Assembly: GCF_008274625.1 (NCBI RefSeq)
Contig: NZ_VTRU01000001.1
Location: forward strand, 248,001 to 312,000
DNA length: 64,000 nt
Origin: Chryseobacterium panacisoli
GTDB lineage: Bacteria; Bacteroidota; Bacteroidia; Flavobacteriales; Weeksellaceae
Direction: 5' to 3'
The notes below the pieces were generated by a model. It worked only from the letters and a program-made list of their open reading frames with translations. It was not told the origin of the DNA and ran no database searches. The position numbers and the translations under genes were made by a program. Of the stretch, positions 37,335 to 46,135 are shown piece by piece; positions within the stretch are counted from its first letter, which is position 1; each line of letters begins with the position of its first letter.

Positions 37335-37368
37335 GCAAAATTAATATAGTAATTTTGTTTAATTTTGC
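37335..37368. promoter_or_regulatory. divergent promoter with inverted repeat
   Basis: Perfect 10-bp inverted arms GCAAAATTAA (37335-37344) and TTAATTTTGC (37359-37368). Each arm contains a TAATTTTG -7-like element for its own direction (minus 37343-37336, plus 37360-37367), and a further TAATTTTG at 37350-37357. A probable AraC or RNA-polymerase site for both genes. Confidence 0.45.
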
Positions 37369-37390
37369 CAAAGTTTTAACCTAAAACGAC

Positions 37391-38173
37391 ATGAATGCTA
37401 ATGATAATATAAAAATAGATGATCTGAAGAAGCCTTATTTTGTATGGTTTGAAGAAAACTGGGTTCATGATGACGTTCTTCACCACCATCAGAAAGGCCA
37501 GCTCGTATATGTGGAAAGTGGTTTTCAGTACATTACCATTGATGAAAAAATTTATCTGCTTCCACAAAATCATGCTGTATGGATTCCTCCCAATGCCGTT
37601 CATAAAACCAATTCACATTCCGAAAAGATCAAACTGATGATCATGTTTGCTGATATCAGAACGAAAAATTCCTTTTATCATAAGATCAATGTATTTTCTG
37701 TTCCTCCGGTTTTAAAGGAAATGATAAAATATGCAGAAAAATGGTCCAAGCAAATGACTCCGGACCATGATGAAAACTTATTTCTGAAAGCATTGTTCAA
37801 CGAACTTCCACGATTTGTTGAACATTCATTAACTCTCCATATCAGTCTTCCAAAAGACCAGCGCCTTACAAAAGTTATTGAGCATCTTCATCACCACTAC
37901 CGGGATGAAATTAAAATGGACGATCTCAGCGATACAGCGCTTTTGTCTTTCCGTACATTAGAACGTATCTTCAAAAAAGAAACCGGGCTCACCTTAAGTA
38001 AATACCAGCAGATGCTTCGTATCATTAAAAGTCTGGAGCTTCTGAGTGCTGGTCATCTTACTATTTCAGAAACAGCTTATGAAGTAGGGTATAAGAGTGT
38101 ACAAGCGTATACCAGAAGTTTTCTGTCTGTGATGCAGTTCAGACCCACAGATTTTATTAAAACAATTCAATAG
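37391..38173 (+). CDS. AraC-family transcriptional regulator with cupin domain
   Basis: 260 residues. An N-terminal cupin-like sensor (DVLHHHQKGQLVYVESG ... LPQNHAVWIPPNAVHKTNSH) and a C-terminal AraC double HTH (MDDLSDTALLSFRTLERIFKKETGL, ISETAYEVGYKSVQAYTRSF). The cupin metal-like histidines (HHH, H in AVHKT) are kept. It is divergent from the CynX-like MFS gene, the most likely target. Arrangement and sequence resemble NimR/NimT-type pairs controlling an efflux gene. Confidence 0.9.
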   Translation: MNANDNIKIDDLKKPYFVWFEENWVHDDVLHHHQKGQLVYVESGFQYITIDEKIYLLPQNHAVWIPPNAVHKTNSHSEKIKLMIMFADIRTKNSFYHKINVFSVPPVLKEMIKYAEKWSKQMTPDHDENLFLKALFNELPRFVEHSLTLHISLPKDQRLTKVIEHLHHHYRDEIKMDDLSDTALLSFRTLERIFKKETGLTLSKYQQMLRIIKSLELLSAGHLTISETAYEVGYKSVQAYTRSFLSVMQFRPTDFIKTIQ

Positions 38174-38752
38174 CCGTTTAAAGCACCAGCAGAAGCGGTC
38201 GAAATATAGAGGAAAAGAGACTTATTGAGATCTTAATACTTTGTGTAATCCTTTATCTAAAAGCAATTGACTTGTTTGAAAAAGGATATAATTCACATTT
38301 TATATCATTTTCCACTTCAGTGGTCAATATTCAATTATGACATTCTTAGAAATAAAAAGGTCTCCACGAATGGAGACCTTAAAAAAACACAAATGATGAA
38401 AAAAAATTATTTCGATTCACAAATATAAACAAAAATCATGTTATGCAAAACATCATAAGCCTATTTTTTTTAATAATTATTTATTTTAAGTAAAAATAAT
38501 TATTCTCTAAATGATTTTAGTTTTCTTTAGGATTCCGAAATTCTTTACACAAAAACATATCCTGCTAAATATAATTCGCGCTCTGATGAATTGTGTGCCG
38601 TTTTTTAGCCTAATCAGAACAATTATAAAAAGTGAATTATTATAAAAATAAAGCTTCTTTAAAACAATACTCAAACAATTGTTTAACTTTTTTGTGACTC
38701 TACTCATAAAATTCTATAGAATTTTTGCCGTAATTTCTCCAAAACATATTGC
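38174..38752. other. long gene-free stretch
   Basis: 579 AT-rich bases without a convincing gene. It contains a strong hairpin (38357-38380) and a good minus-strand promoter (38420-38449), described separately. A 66-codon minus-strand frame at 38507-38707 has no family features and is not called. Confidence 0.6.
38352..38414 (-). ncRNA. candidate short minus-strand RNA
   Basis: On the minus strand a consensus promoter (TTTG at 38449-38446, 18-base spacer, TATATTTG at 38427-38420) would start an RNA near 38414. About 35 bases later comes a perfect 10-bp hairpin (38357-38366 with 38371-38380, CGAA/TTCG tetraloop) followed by TTTTTATTT, an intrinsic terminator. The predicted transcript is only about 60 bases and has no ORF. 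Speculative. Confidence 0.3.
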
Positions 38753-39361
38753 ATGAAGCCAAAAAAATTTAAAGGAGTCCCTAAACAAAAATTCGGAGGG
38801 TTCCATGATACGGAAACCAGAAAACTATTTGATCAGGACTCCATGTCGTTAAAATTTGAAACATTAAAGGAGAGATTTTTCTCAGTGAATAAGTGGCAAA
38901 GTTATTGTGGTGAGGCATTTGCAGCATTTAAACTATATGATTTCAGTGGCTATCCTGTAGATCGAGAGCCGCAAAAAGGAGATTTTGTCAGGATTGATAT
39001 TCCGGGACCGGGAGAACCTGAAGCCAAAGGATATGATTGGGTAGAAATTACAGATATCTGTTTTTATCAGAACAGCTTTGCTGAAAGTATAACAATGACC
39101 TGCAGGCCATCCAGAAATCCGGAAGATAAAAAAAACCGTCATATTGCTCACTTTTACAGTTCCGCAGCAACTTCTACTTTTATGATCTCAAAAAGTCCCA
39201 CTCATGTAAAAGCCGCAGTGTACGGACGAAATGAAAGACCTAATCTGAATGCCAAGTTCCTTGATATTATCAGAAATCTTGCTACTGCTGCAGGAGGAAT
39301 GATGGGAGTCGCTAAAATACAATGGAAACAGCTTACTGACGGTTTATTGGATTTTGAGTAA
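38753..39361 (+). CDS. conserved-looking hypothetical protein
   Basis: 202-residue cytoplasmic protein with no signal peptide or membrane segment. The N-terminus is basic (MKPKKFKGVPKQKFGGF), the middle has a beta-rich part with GDFVRIDIPGPGEPEAKGYDWVEI, and the C-terminus a short hydrophobic stretch (NLATAAGGMMGVA). I recognise no domain. Codon use and length fit a real gene, and it is preceded by a long intergenic region and followed by the FNR-type site of the next operon. Confidence 0.65.
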   Translation: MKPKKFKGVPKQKFGGFHDTETRKLFDQDSMSLKFETLKERFFSVNKWQSYCGEAFAAFKLYDFSGYPVDREPQKGDFVRIDIPGPGEPEAKGYDWVEITDICFYQNSFAESITMTCRPSRNPEDKKNRHIAHFYSSAATSTFMISKSPTHVKAAVYGRNERPNLNAKFLDIIRNLATAAGGMMGVAKIQWKQLTDGLLDFE

Positions 39362-39376
39362 CCTTTTTCTACCTTT

Positions 39377-39392
39377 TTTGATCTAGATCAAA
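39377..39392. promoter_or_regulatory. FNR-type palindrome
   Basis: Perfect 16-bp palindrome TTTGATCTAGATCAAA, containing TTGAT-n4-ATCAA, the consensus recognised by FNR-like proteins. A GACATTTG -7-like element lies at 39414-39421, which would place the palindrome centre near -43, the classical activator position. The operon ends with a Crp/Fnr regulator whose recognition helix has E-T-L-S-R. Confidence 0.65.
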
Positions 39393-39446
39393 GTTTGGTA
39401 TTTGTTGTACAGGGACATTTGCACCCGAATATTTTAAACAAAATTT

Positions 39447-40622
39447 ATGAGTACAACATTAGAAAAAGGGCAGGCTATTAATTTCTATCAGGCAACCGTT
39501 CCCATTATCATTTCGGTATTCGGAGTTTATCTTACCATAGGAATTTCTTTGGGAGTACTTCCAGGGTTTGTCCAGAAGACATTAGGTTTTGACAGCATTA
39601 TGATAGGCCTTGTTATTGGATTACAATCGCTGTCAACACTTTTAACCCGTGCTTATTCCGGAAAAATAACAGATACGAAAGGAGCTAAGAAAAGTAAGAT
39701 GTCCGGCGTAGTATTAGCGGTTATCGCCGGAATCGTTTATGTACTGGCAGTACTATTTCAGGCTCACCCGCTGATGGCAATTCTATTTCTGTTAGCAGCA
39801 AGAATCATCCATGGTATTGGCGAAAGTTTTCTGGTTACGGGAGCACTGACGTGGGGAATAGGCCTGGCAGGACAGTCTAAATCGGGGAAAGTAATGACAT
39901 GGAACGGTATTGCTATGTATGCCGGAATAGCAATTGGAGCGCCCCTAAGCATCTGGCTAAGCAAAGAATATAATATCCTGCCGGCCTTTGTTCTTATTGC
40001 CTTACTTCCGCTTGTAAGCTGGCTTTCTACTGCAAAACTTCCTTCTATTCCTGTAGATAAAGATCATTTACGGACGCCTTTCTATAAAGTGATCGGTGCA
40101 ATATCAGGCCAGGGACTGAGTCTTGCATTTTCATCAATGGCTTTTGGCTGTATTGCTTCTTTTATTGCTTTGTTTTTCTCACAAAAGAATTGGGGGGATG
40201 CTTCACTTGCCTTTATGGTTTTCGGAATATGCTACGTTCTTACCCGAATTTTATTTGCTTCATTTCCTGATAAATACGGAGGTTTTAAGATTGCTTTAAT
40301 CTCTCTGATCATCGAAGTGGCAGGACAGCTGCTGATCTGGACATCTGCTTCCAAAACATTAGCCGTTATCGGATGTGGATTGACCGGGGTTGGATTTTCA
40401 TTAGTCTTTCCGGCTTTGGGAGTTCTTGCTATTCAAAAAGTAAAACCACAAATGAGAGGAACAGCATTGGGAGCGTATGTATCTTTTGTTGATCTTTCAT
40501 TAGGATTAGCAGGTCCTATTGCCGGACTGATTGCAGGCTGGTTTGATTATCAGGCAGTTTACCTTTTTGGGGGGATCAGCTGTATGGTATCAATGATTAT
40601 TTTATTATTTAATAAAAAATAA
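39447..40622 (+). CDS. MFS transporter, iron/siderophore-linked
   Basis: 391-residue major facilitator with about 12 membrane segments. TM1-TM2 region [32 protein letters not shown] and the loop [13 protein letters not shown] fit the arabinose-efflux/YfcJ-YhhS type group. It starts an operon with a siderophore-interacting flavin reductase 2 bases downstream, so export of a siderophore or a related metabolite is the likely role. The perfect FNR-type palindrome is 55 bases upstream of its start. Confidence 0.87.
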   Translation: MSTTLEKGQAINFYQATVPIIISVFGVYLTIGISLGVLPGFVQKTLGFDSIMIGLVIGLQSLSTLLTRAYSGKITDTKGAKKSKMSGVVLAVIAGIVYVLAVLFQAHPLMAILFLLAARIIHGIGESFLVTGALTWGIGLAGQSKSGKVMTWNGIAMYAGIAIGAPLSIWLSKEYNILPAFVLIALLPLVSWLSTAKLPSIPVDKDHLRTPFYKVIGAISGQGLSLAFSSMAFGCIASFIALFFSQKNWGDASLAFMVFGICYVLTRILFASFPDKYGGFKIALISLIIEVAGQLLIWTSASKTLAVIGCGLTGVGFSLVFPALGVLAIQKVKPQMRGTALGAYVSFVDLSLGLAGPIAGLIAGWFDYQAVYLFGGISCMVSMIILLFNKK

Positions 40623-40624
40623 AA

Positions 40625-41383
40625 ATGGAAAATTCTATAATCACTCAAGCAGAGAAAACGAAAAAAATACGTTCTGCATTTATCATTAAAAATAAACGGT
40701 ATCTCACCCCACATCTTATCCGTGTAGTATTTGAAATCGATGAAAATCAGACGGAATTGCTAGCCAGTGTACGCTCCGGCTCTAATAATAAAATCTTTAT
40801 TCCAACTGAAGAGGGAAGTACTCCCTTAATAAGAACATATACCAACAGAAAAATTGACCTGGAAAACCGGGAATTAACGATAGATTTCGTTGCCCATGGT
40901 GATAACGGGCCTGCTTCTGCATGGGCTTTACAAGCGAATCCTGGCGATTCTTTGGAAATTGGGATGAAAGAAAGTACAAAACCTTTAGTTCCCGATGCTG
41001 ATTTTTATCTGCTGGCAGGAGATGCAACAGCATTACCTGTCATTTGTGCTATTGCCGAGCAGTTTCCGCCTTATGTATCCGCAAAGATATTATTAGAGGT
41101 GGTAAGCAAAGAAGATGAACTTATTCTGTGCTCTGCAGCAGATATTTCAGTCGAATGGCTGTATAATCCTCACCCGGAAGAGGGTAGCCGGCTTGCAGAA
41201 GCTGTAAAATCTGTTCAGTTTCCGCCTGGAGTTTTAAAAGAATATGTGTATATCGCTGCAGAATATACAACAGTTCGTGAACTTCGTAATCATTTTAAAA
41301 CAACCCTGCAATGGGATCCCCATGGTTTATATATCTGCTCGTACTGGAAAGCAGGACAGGCGGAAAATATCCGGACAGTTTAG
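40625..41383 (+). CDS. siderophore-interacting protein (ferric reductase)
   Basis: Cytoplasmic FAD- and NAD(P)H-dependent ferric-siderophore reductase of the ViuB/YqjH family, 252 residues. The FAD-binding RTYTNRKID (variant of RxYTxR) is near residue 62, followed by [15 protein letters not shown], typical of the family, and [17 protein letters not shown] for the nicotinamide side. It would release iron from siderophore complexes entering the cytoplasm. Co-transcribed with the MFS gene before it. Confidence 0.92.
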   Translation: MENSIITQAEKTKKIRSAFIIKNKRYLTPHLIRVVFEIDENQTELLASVRSGSNNKIFIPTEEGSTPLIRTYTNRKIDLENRELTIDFVAHGDNGPASAWALQANPGDSLEIGMKESTKPLVPDADFYLLAGDATALPVICAIAEQFPPYVSAKILLEVVSKEDELILCSAADISVEWLYNPHPEEGSRLAEAVKSVQFPPGVLKEYVYIAAEYTTVRELRNHFKTTLQWDPHGLYICSYWKAGQAENIRTV

Positions 41384-41392
41384 ATAAAAATA

Positions 41393-41428
41393 GTAAGCAA
41401 AAACCTTTTTATCACTACTTTTGCTTAC
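41393..41428. promoter_or_regulatory. inverted repeat and promoter abutting a start codon
   Basis: Perfect 10-bp arms GTAAGCAAAA (41393-41402) and TTTTGCTTAC (41419-41428) directly before ATG 41429. The right arm overlaps TACTTTTG (41416-41423), a consensus -7 element, so the downstream regulator may have its own, nearly leaderless, promoter under control of a dimeric protein. Confidence 0.45.
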
Positions 41429-41998
41429 ATGCAGGAACTTTTAGCTTCATATATTAAAAACAGAATATCGGTAACTGATGAAGAATTGAATACTATTCTT
41501 TCTTATTTCAGACTTGTTCAGTTAAAAAAGAATGAGACGCTCCTTACCAACGGACAGCACAGCCAACGTACTTTTTTTGTTGTAAACGGTTGTCTCCGTA
41601 TATTTTTTATCAATGAAGAAGGGCAGGATTCCACGCGATATTTTGCATTTGAAAATCAGTTTGCAACAGCACTAACCAGTTTTATTACTTCTGAACCCTC
41701 TGACGAATTTATTCAGGCCGTTGAGGATTCAGAAGTATATTATATTAGTCATGAAAAATTTTACCATCTCTTGGATATTATTCCGCAATGGGAAAAATTT
41801 TACAGAATATATCTGGAAACAGCGTATGTGAATAATACGAAGAGGCTGATGTCTTTCCTTGTTCAGGATGCCCTTGAAAAGTACCGTCAGCTGCTGAATG
41901 AAAATCCCGTTGTAGTAAGACGACTTTCTAATAAAATGGTAGCTTCCTATCTTAATATCTCCCAGGAAACTTTAAGTAGATTGAAATCAAAACTTTGA
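41429..41998 (+). CDS. Crp/Fnr-family regulator, FNR-like DNA specificity
   Basis: 189 residues: cyclic-nucleotide-like sensor barrel (NETLLTNGQHSQRTFFVVNGCLRIFF) and a short C-terminal HTH ending at the recognition helix ISQETLSRLKSKL. The E-x-x-S-R pattern is that of FNR, which reads TTGAT half-sites, and a perfect TTGAT-n4-ATCAA site lies upstream of the operon start. Only one Cys, so no Fe-S oxygen sensor. Probably controls its own operon (MFS, ferric reductase). The signal is unknown. Confidence 0.88.
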   Translation: MQELLASYIKNRISVTDEELNTILSYFRLVQLKKNETLLTNGQHSQRTFFVVNGCLRIFFINEEGQDSTRYFAFENQFATALTSFITSEPSDEFIQAVEDSEVYYISHEKFYHLLDIIPQWEKFYRIYLETAYVNNTKRLMSFLVQDALEKYRQLLNENPVVVRRLSNKMVASYLNISQETLSRLKSKL

Positions 41999-42104
41999 CT
42001 TTTGTTTGACAGAATAATTTAAGCCTGCCTAATTTTTTTAATTTAATTTATATAACTGCAAAAGTTAATAAATCGTTCATTTTTAAATACTTTAGTACAA
42101 TACG

Positions 42105-42134
42105 AAAAGATCAGTCAGCCGGCTGATCTTTTTT
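42105..42134 (+). terminator. intrinsic terminator
   Basis: AAAAGATCAG / CTGATCTTTT stem with GC-rich inner loop (GTCAGCCGG region) and a six-T run, about 100 bases after the Crp/Fnr stop. Confidence 0.8.
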
Positions 42135-42154
42135 ATTTGACACAAATGAAAAAA

Positions 42155-42168
42155 ATGACATTTGTCAT
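42155..42168. promoter_or_regulatory. second Crp/Fnr-type inverted repeat
   Basis: ATGACA-TT-TGTCAT, equivalent to ATGAC-n4-GTCAT, with the same 5-4-5 geometry as the FNR-type palindrome at 39377 but different half-sites. It is 122 bases before the next gene. Confidence 0.35.
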
Positions 42169-42289
42169 ATTTCCCATTTCGATAAATGCTATTTGATGCA
42201 TAATTCATTTTAAAATAATATATTTAGGAAGTGAATAGTTTTTAAAGGATTTTTTAGATGAATAAGAAAAGAACTTTTATCGAAAATTT

Positions 42290-44098
42290 ATGACAAAAAA
42301 ACCTTTGCACAATTTCCATATTCCGGTAATGGGACTGGCTTACACTATAGACAGCCCGATCCGTGTTGCACAATATGGAATTTCTTCTGTGATCTCTATC
42401 ATTGATGATGAAATCCTTGAAAAGATGAAAAACTTTTATAACAAAAAGTTTAATCTTGACTATTTTGGAATCTCAACAAAAACAGACGATTACAGGGCAA
42501 GAAGAGTTACTGCCTATCTGGATATGGTGGATGATATCGTGAATGAAAAATTTGAATCTTTCAAGCAGGAAATCAGCAAAAACAAAGAGGCGTTAAAAGA
42601 CTTCATGGCCATACTTCCGAATACTTCGGATCTTAAAACAAGTCTTCAGAATCTTATTAATCAAAAAGATAACTGGAGCTCCAATATCAAAAACTTCATA
42701 GAAGCCAACTTAAGACCAGGAAGTATTGACGTCAATATCATGACGAAAGTGGATAAGGACAATTATCAGAACAACGAGCAGCTTCCGGTAATGTATAACG
42801 ATGCCCATGCTTCACTGCGGGGATTTGCCAAAAGCAAACTGTCATCATCAATGGTTCTTTCTGCAGGAATGAATCCTCGTCTGTACAGCTATATGGAAGA
42901 GTTTGAAGACTTTTTCCCGGATGAAAACGGAAAGATCAAAAAGAAAATCATTCTTAAAGTAAGCGACTTCCGTTCTGCAATGATCCAGGGAAACTTTCTG
43001 GCTAAAAAAGGACTGTGGGTTTCAGAATACAGAATAGAATCCGGGCTGAATTGCGGTGGCCATGCTTTTGCAACCGAAGGAATGCTTCTTGGGCCTATCA
43101 TGGAAGAATTTAAGCAGAAAAAAAATGATCTGATACAGTCAGCGCATACGTTAATGACAGCTGCTTTGGAGCAAAAAGGAAAGCCTTTGGTTTCTGAGCC
43201 TTTGAAAATGAAAATTACCGTTCAGGGTGGAGTAGGAACTTCCGAAGAACATGAGTTTCTGCTAGCTAATTACAATGTAGACAGTGTAGGATGGGGCTCT
43301 CCGTTTTTACTGGTCCCGGAAGCCACTTCTGTAGATAAGGAAACCCGAAATCTGCTTGTAAAATCAAAAGAACAGGATTTGTATCTGAGTCATATTTCGC
43401 CTCTGGGAGTACCTTTTAATACGGTAAAAGGAACGTCTAATGAACTATTGAAGCATGAAAAGGAAGCTAAAGGGAAATACGGAAGTTCATGTCCGAAAAA
43501 ACTTCTGGCATTAAGCAAAGAATTCTCTCCCGAGGGAACCTGTACCGCTTCAAAAAAATATCAGGATATCAAACTGAAAGAGTTGTATGCTGACCGGGAA
43601 ACCTTAACAGAAAAGGAGTTCGATAAAAGAAAGTCTCAGATTACCGATAAAGCCTGTCTGTGTGTAGGACTTGTGAATGCAGCATATATGGAACAGAATC
43701 TTGAAATCAAGGGAGAAAAACAGGGTGTTGTAATATGTCCCGGACCTAATATTGCCTTTTTTGATAAAGAAGTTTCGCTTTCGGAGATGGTAAAACATAT
43801 TTATGGAAACACCAATATTCTTTCCCATACCCAACGTCCGAATATGTTTATCAATGAACTGAAAATGTATGTTGACTATCTGAGAAAGGAAATAACAGAA
43901 TCATCAGTACAGATGACCCATGCCCAAACAAAAAAATGGAATGCTTTCAAGAAAAATATACTTGAAGGAATAGAATATTATCATGATCTTTTTATAGGAT
44001 CATCATTCTTCAGCAACGGATTATCAACCATCAATCTGCAATTACAGGAATATAAACTTCAGCTTACTGCTATTGATATTCCGCAGGTTGAAAAATAA
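42290..44098 (+). CDS. large protein of unknown function, possibly FMN TIM-barrel
   Basis: 602 residues, no signal peptide or membrane segment. Recognisable pieces are GLAYTIDSPIRVAQYGISSVISI at the start, GLNCGGHAFATEG near 255, and VQGGVGTSEEHEFLL...VDSVGWGSPFLLVPEAT near 310-350. The last resembles the phosphate-binding end of nitronate-monooxygenase-type FMN barrels. Four Cys in the C-terminal third (SSCPKK, GTCTAS, KACLC) could bind an Fe-S cluster or zinc. Function is not known to me; the flavoprotein idea is inference. It stands alone with terminators on both sides. Confidence 0.6.
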   Translation: MTKKPLHNFHIPVMGLAYTIDSPIRVAQYGISSVISIIDDEILEKMKNFYNKKFNLDYFGISTKTDDYRARRVTAYLDMVDDIVNEKFESFKQEISKNKEALKDFMAILPNTSDLKTSLQNLINQKDNWSSNIKNFIEANLRPGSIDVNIMTKVDKDNYQNNEQLPVMYNDAHASLRGFAKSKLSSSMVLSAGMNPRLYSYMEEFEDFFPDENGKIKKKIILKVSDFRSAMIQGNFLAKKGLWVSEYRIESGLNCGGHAFATEGMLLGPIMEEFKQKKNDLIQSAHTLMTAALEQKGKPLVSEPLKMKITVQGGVGTSEEHEFLLANYNVDSVGWGSPFLLVPEATSVDKETRNLLVKSKEQDLYLSHISPLGVPFNTVKGTSNELLKHEKEAKGKYGSSCPKKLLALSKEFSPEGTCTASKKYQDIKLKELYADRETLTEKEFDKRKSQITDKACLCVGLVNAAYMEQNLEIKGEKQGVVICPGPNIAFFDKEVSLSEMVKHIYGNTNILSHTQRPNMFINELKMYVDYLRKEITESSVQMTHAQTKKWNAFKKNILEGIEYYHDLFIGSSFFSNGLSTINLQLQEYKLQLTAIDIPQVEK

Positions 44099-44123
44099 CC
44101 GTATTTTTTAATTGATAGATAAT

Positions 44124-44153
44124 AAAAACAGCTTTCACGCGGAGGCTGTTTTT
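44124..44153 (+). terminator. intrinsic terminator
   Basis: AAAAACAGC / GCTGTTTTT stem with a 12-base GC-rich loop and continuing T-run, 25 bases after the 602-residue gene. Confidence 0.8.
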
Positions 44154-44189
44154 GTTTTTTGCTGTTCTGTTGGGAAAATATAAGTGCAG

Positions 44190-44945
44190 GCAATCAAATA
44201 TTTCCAGCAAAGCATATATCTTATTTTTACAATACACAATTTATCGGGGATAAAATGCGCCTTAAAAACGATATTACAGATAAAGAATTCTTGCGCCTTT
44301 GTGATCTTCCAAAAATCACATTGTATGAAATGATTAAGGGTTGGAAAAACGCAAAGGTGCAAAGATTTATAATATTATTGTAGAATATAAGGCGCTAGAA
44401 AATCGAAGATTTTCAGCAAGCGTATGTCTAATTTTTTGCAACACACAATTTTATCGGAGATAAAATCCTTGCGCCTTAAAACGATATTACAGATAAAGAA
44501 TTCTTGCGCCTTTGCGATCTTCCAACAATCACATTGTATGAAATGATTAAGGGTTGGAAAAACGCAAAGGCGCTAAGATTTATAATATTACTGTAGAATA
44601 TAAGGCGCTAGAAAATCAAAGATTTTCAGCAAGCGTATGTCTAATTTTTGCAACACACAATTTTATCGGGGATAAAATGCGCCTTAAAAACTATATTACA
44701 GATAAAGAATTCTTGTGCCTTTGCGATCTTCCAACAATCACATTGTATGAAATGATTAAGGGTTGGAAAAACGCAAAGACGCTAAGATTTATAATATTAC
44801 TGTAGAATATAAGGCGCTAGAAAATCAAAGATTTTCAGCAAGCGTATGTCTAATTTTTGCAACACACAATTTTATCGGGGATAAAATGCGCCTTAAAACG
44901 ATGTTACAGATAAATAATTCCTGCGCCTTTGCGTTTTTCCAAAAT
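44190..44945. repeat. tandem array of ~210-bp repeats
   Basis: Four copies, three full and the last truncated. The landmark ACACAAT-TTTATCGG occurs near 44243, 44453, 44664 and 44873 (periods 210, 211, 209), and TTGGAAAAACGCAAAG near 44341, 44554 and 44763. Each unit holds the palindrome TTTTATC-n3-GATAAAA, inverted GCGCCTTTGCG/CGCAAAGGCGC segments, and GAAAATC-n-GATTTTC. The short frames it creates repeat the same peptide and are artefacts of the DNA repeat, not genes. No other gene lies in 44099-45075. Confidence 0.9.
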
Positions 44946-45075
44946 AGTATTAATCAAAAAAACTGTGTAAACATCAGCATTTCCATTTATAATAACTATT
45001 ACAGGAATGGCTATTTTTAATATTCATCAGATTTATTATTCCTTACCTTAGAGGTCACTTAGTAAAATTATTTTT

Positions 45076-46020
45076 ATGGAAAAAAGAAAGATCAAAAATA
45101 CCGATTTAGCGATTGCGCCAATCAATTTCGGAGGTAATGTTTTTGGATGGACACTGGATGAAAAACAGTCTTTTGATATACTGGACCGCTTTACAGAAGC
45201 AGGATTCAATTTTGTAGATACTGCAGATACGTATTCATGGTGGGTAAATGGGAAAGGCGGGCAGTCTGAAGAAATTATCGGAAAGTGGATGAAAAGTCGT
45301 TCTAACCGTAATGATATCGTTTTGGCAACCAAAGTAGGTTCAGAAACGAAAGAACACGGCTATGATATCAGCAGAAAGCATATCTTACAATCAGTAGATG
45401 AGTCGCTGAAAAGGCTTCAGACTGATCATATTGATCTCTATTATACTCATTTTGATGACAAGATCACTCCGGTAGAAGAAACACTTTCTGCGTATGATGA
45501 GATCATTAAGGCTGGAAAAGTTCGTTATATTGCAGCTTCCAATTTATCACCGGATCGATTAAAAGCATCATTTGAAGCTGCAGAAAAGAATAATCTTCCT
45601 AAATATGTTGCATTACAGCCTCATTACAACCTGATGGAAAGAGAAGGTTTTGAGGAAAATTATGCCCCTCTGGCAGAGCAATTTGATTTAAGTGTATTCC
45701 CGTATTGGTCTCTGGCGGCTGGTTTCTTAACGGGTAAATACCGTGATGAAGCTGATCTTGCAAAAAGTGCGAGAGGTGAAGGGGTAAGAAAATATTTAAA
45801 TCCTAAAGGACTTGAAGTGTTAAAAGCACTGGATCAGGTAAGTGCAAAACACAATACCACTCAGGGAACGGTTTCTCTGGCATGGCTGTTATCCAACCCT
45901 TTGATCACAGCACCTATTGTAAGTGCTACGAGTGCATCACAGCTTGAAACGGTATTCAATGCACCAAAACTCATTCTGGATCAGGAAGATATTGATCTGC
46001 TAAATAACGCAAGTAACTAA
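45076..46020 (+). CDS. aldo/keto reductase
   Basis: NADPH-dependent oxidoreductase of 314 residues with a TIM-barrel AKR fold. Catalytic residues are visible as Asp/Tyr in FVDTADTYSWW, Lys in VLATKVG and His in DLYYTHFDD. The family motif SLAWLLSNPLITAPIVSAT near the C-terminus binds the cofactor. It resembles the YdhF/YghZ-like general aldehyde reductases. It stands alone, flanked by the tandem repeat array upstream and a terminator downstream. Substrate unknown. Confidence 0.92.
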   Translation: MEKRKIKNTDLAIAPINFGGNVFGWTLDEKQSFDILDRFTEAGFNFVDTADTYSWWVNGKGGQSEEIIGKWMKSRSNRNDIVLATKVGSETKEHGYDISRKHILQSVDESLKRLQTDHIDLYYTHFDDKITPVEETLSAYDEIIKAGKVRYIAASNLSPDRLKASFEAAEKNNLPKYVALQPHYNLMEREGFEENYAPLAEQFDLSVFPYWSLAAGFLTGKYRDEADLAKSARGEGVRKYLNPKGLEVLKALDQVSAKHNTTQGTVSLAWLLSNPLITAPIVSATSASQLETVFNAPKLILDQEDIDLLNNASN

Positions 46021-46049
46021 TTTTCAACTTTCATTATAGACTAAAAGTT

Positions 46050-46073
46050 AATCCGTTCATTTCTGAACGGATT
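46050..46073 (+). terminator. intrinsic terminator
   Basis: Perfect 10-bp stem AATCCGTTCA / TGAACGGATT with TTTC loop, followed by a T-run, 30 bases after the aldo/keto reductase stop and convergent with the ClC gene. Confidence 0.88.
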
Positions 46074-46135
46074 TTTTTTATTCGAAACCCCTTCAAAAGA
46101 AGGGAATTCAGTTCTTCAGTTGTAATATTGAGCTA

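Noticed and set aside
38394..38429. 11-codon frame starting ATGATGAAAAAA
   Set aside because: Too short, overlaps the minus-strand promoter, and lacks a downstream gene that could use a leader peptide.
38507..38707. 66-codon frame on the minus strand in the gene-free gap
   Set aside because: AT-rich random-like composition, no promoter at a fitting distance, and no recognisable motif.
44159..45020. Three short overlapping frames with nearly the same peptide
   Set aside because: They follow the 210-bp DNA repeat exactly, have no start context and no family features; the repetition is explained by the DNA array.
44099..45075. CRISPR array
   Set aside because: The units are about 210 bases, imperfect, and lack short identical repeats with unique spacers; no cas gene is nearby.
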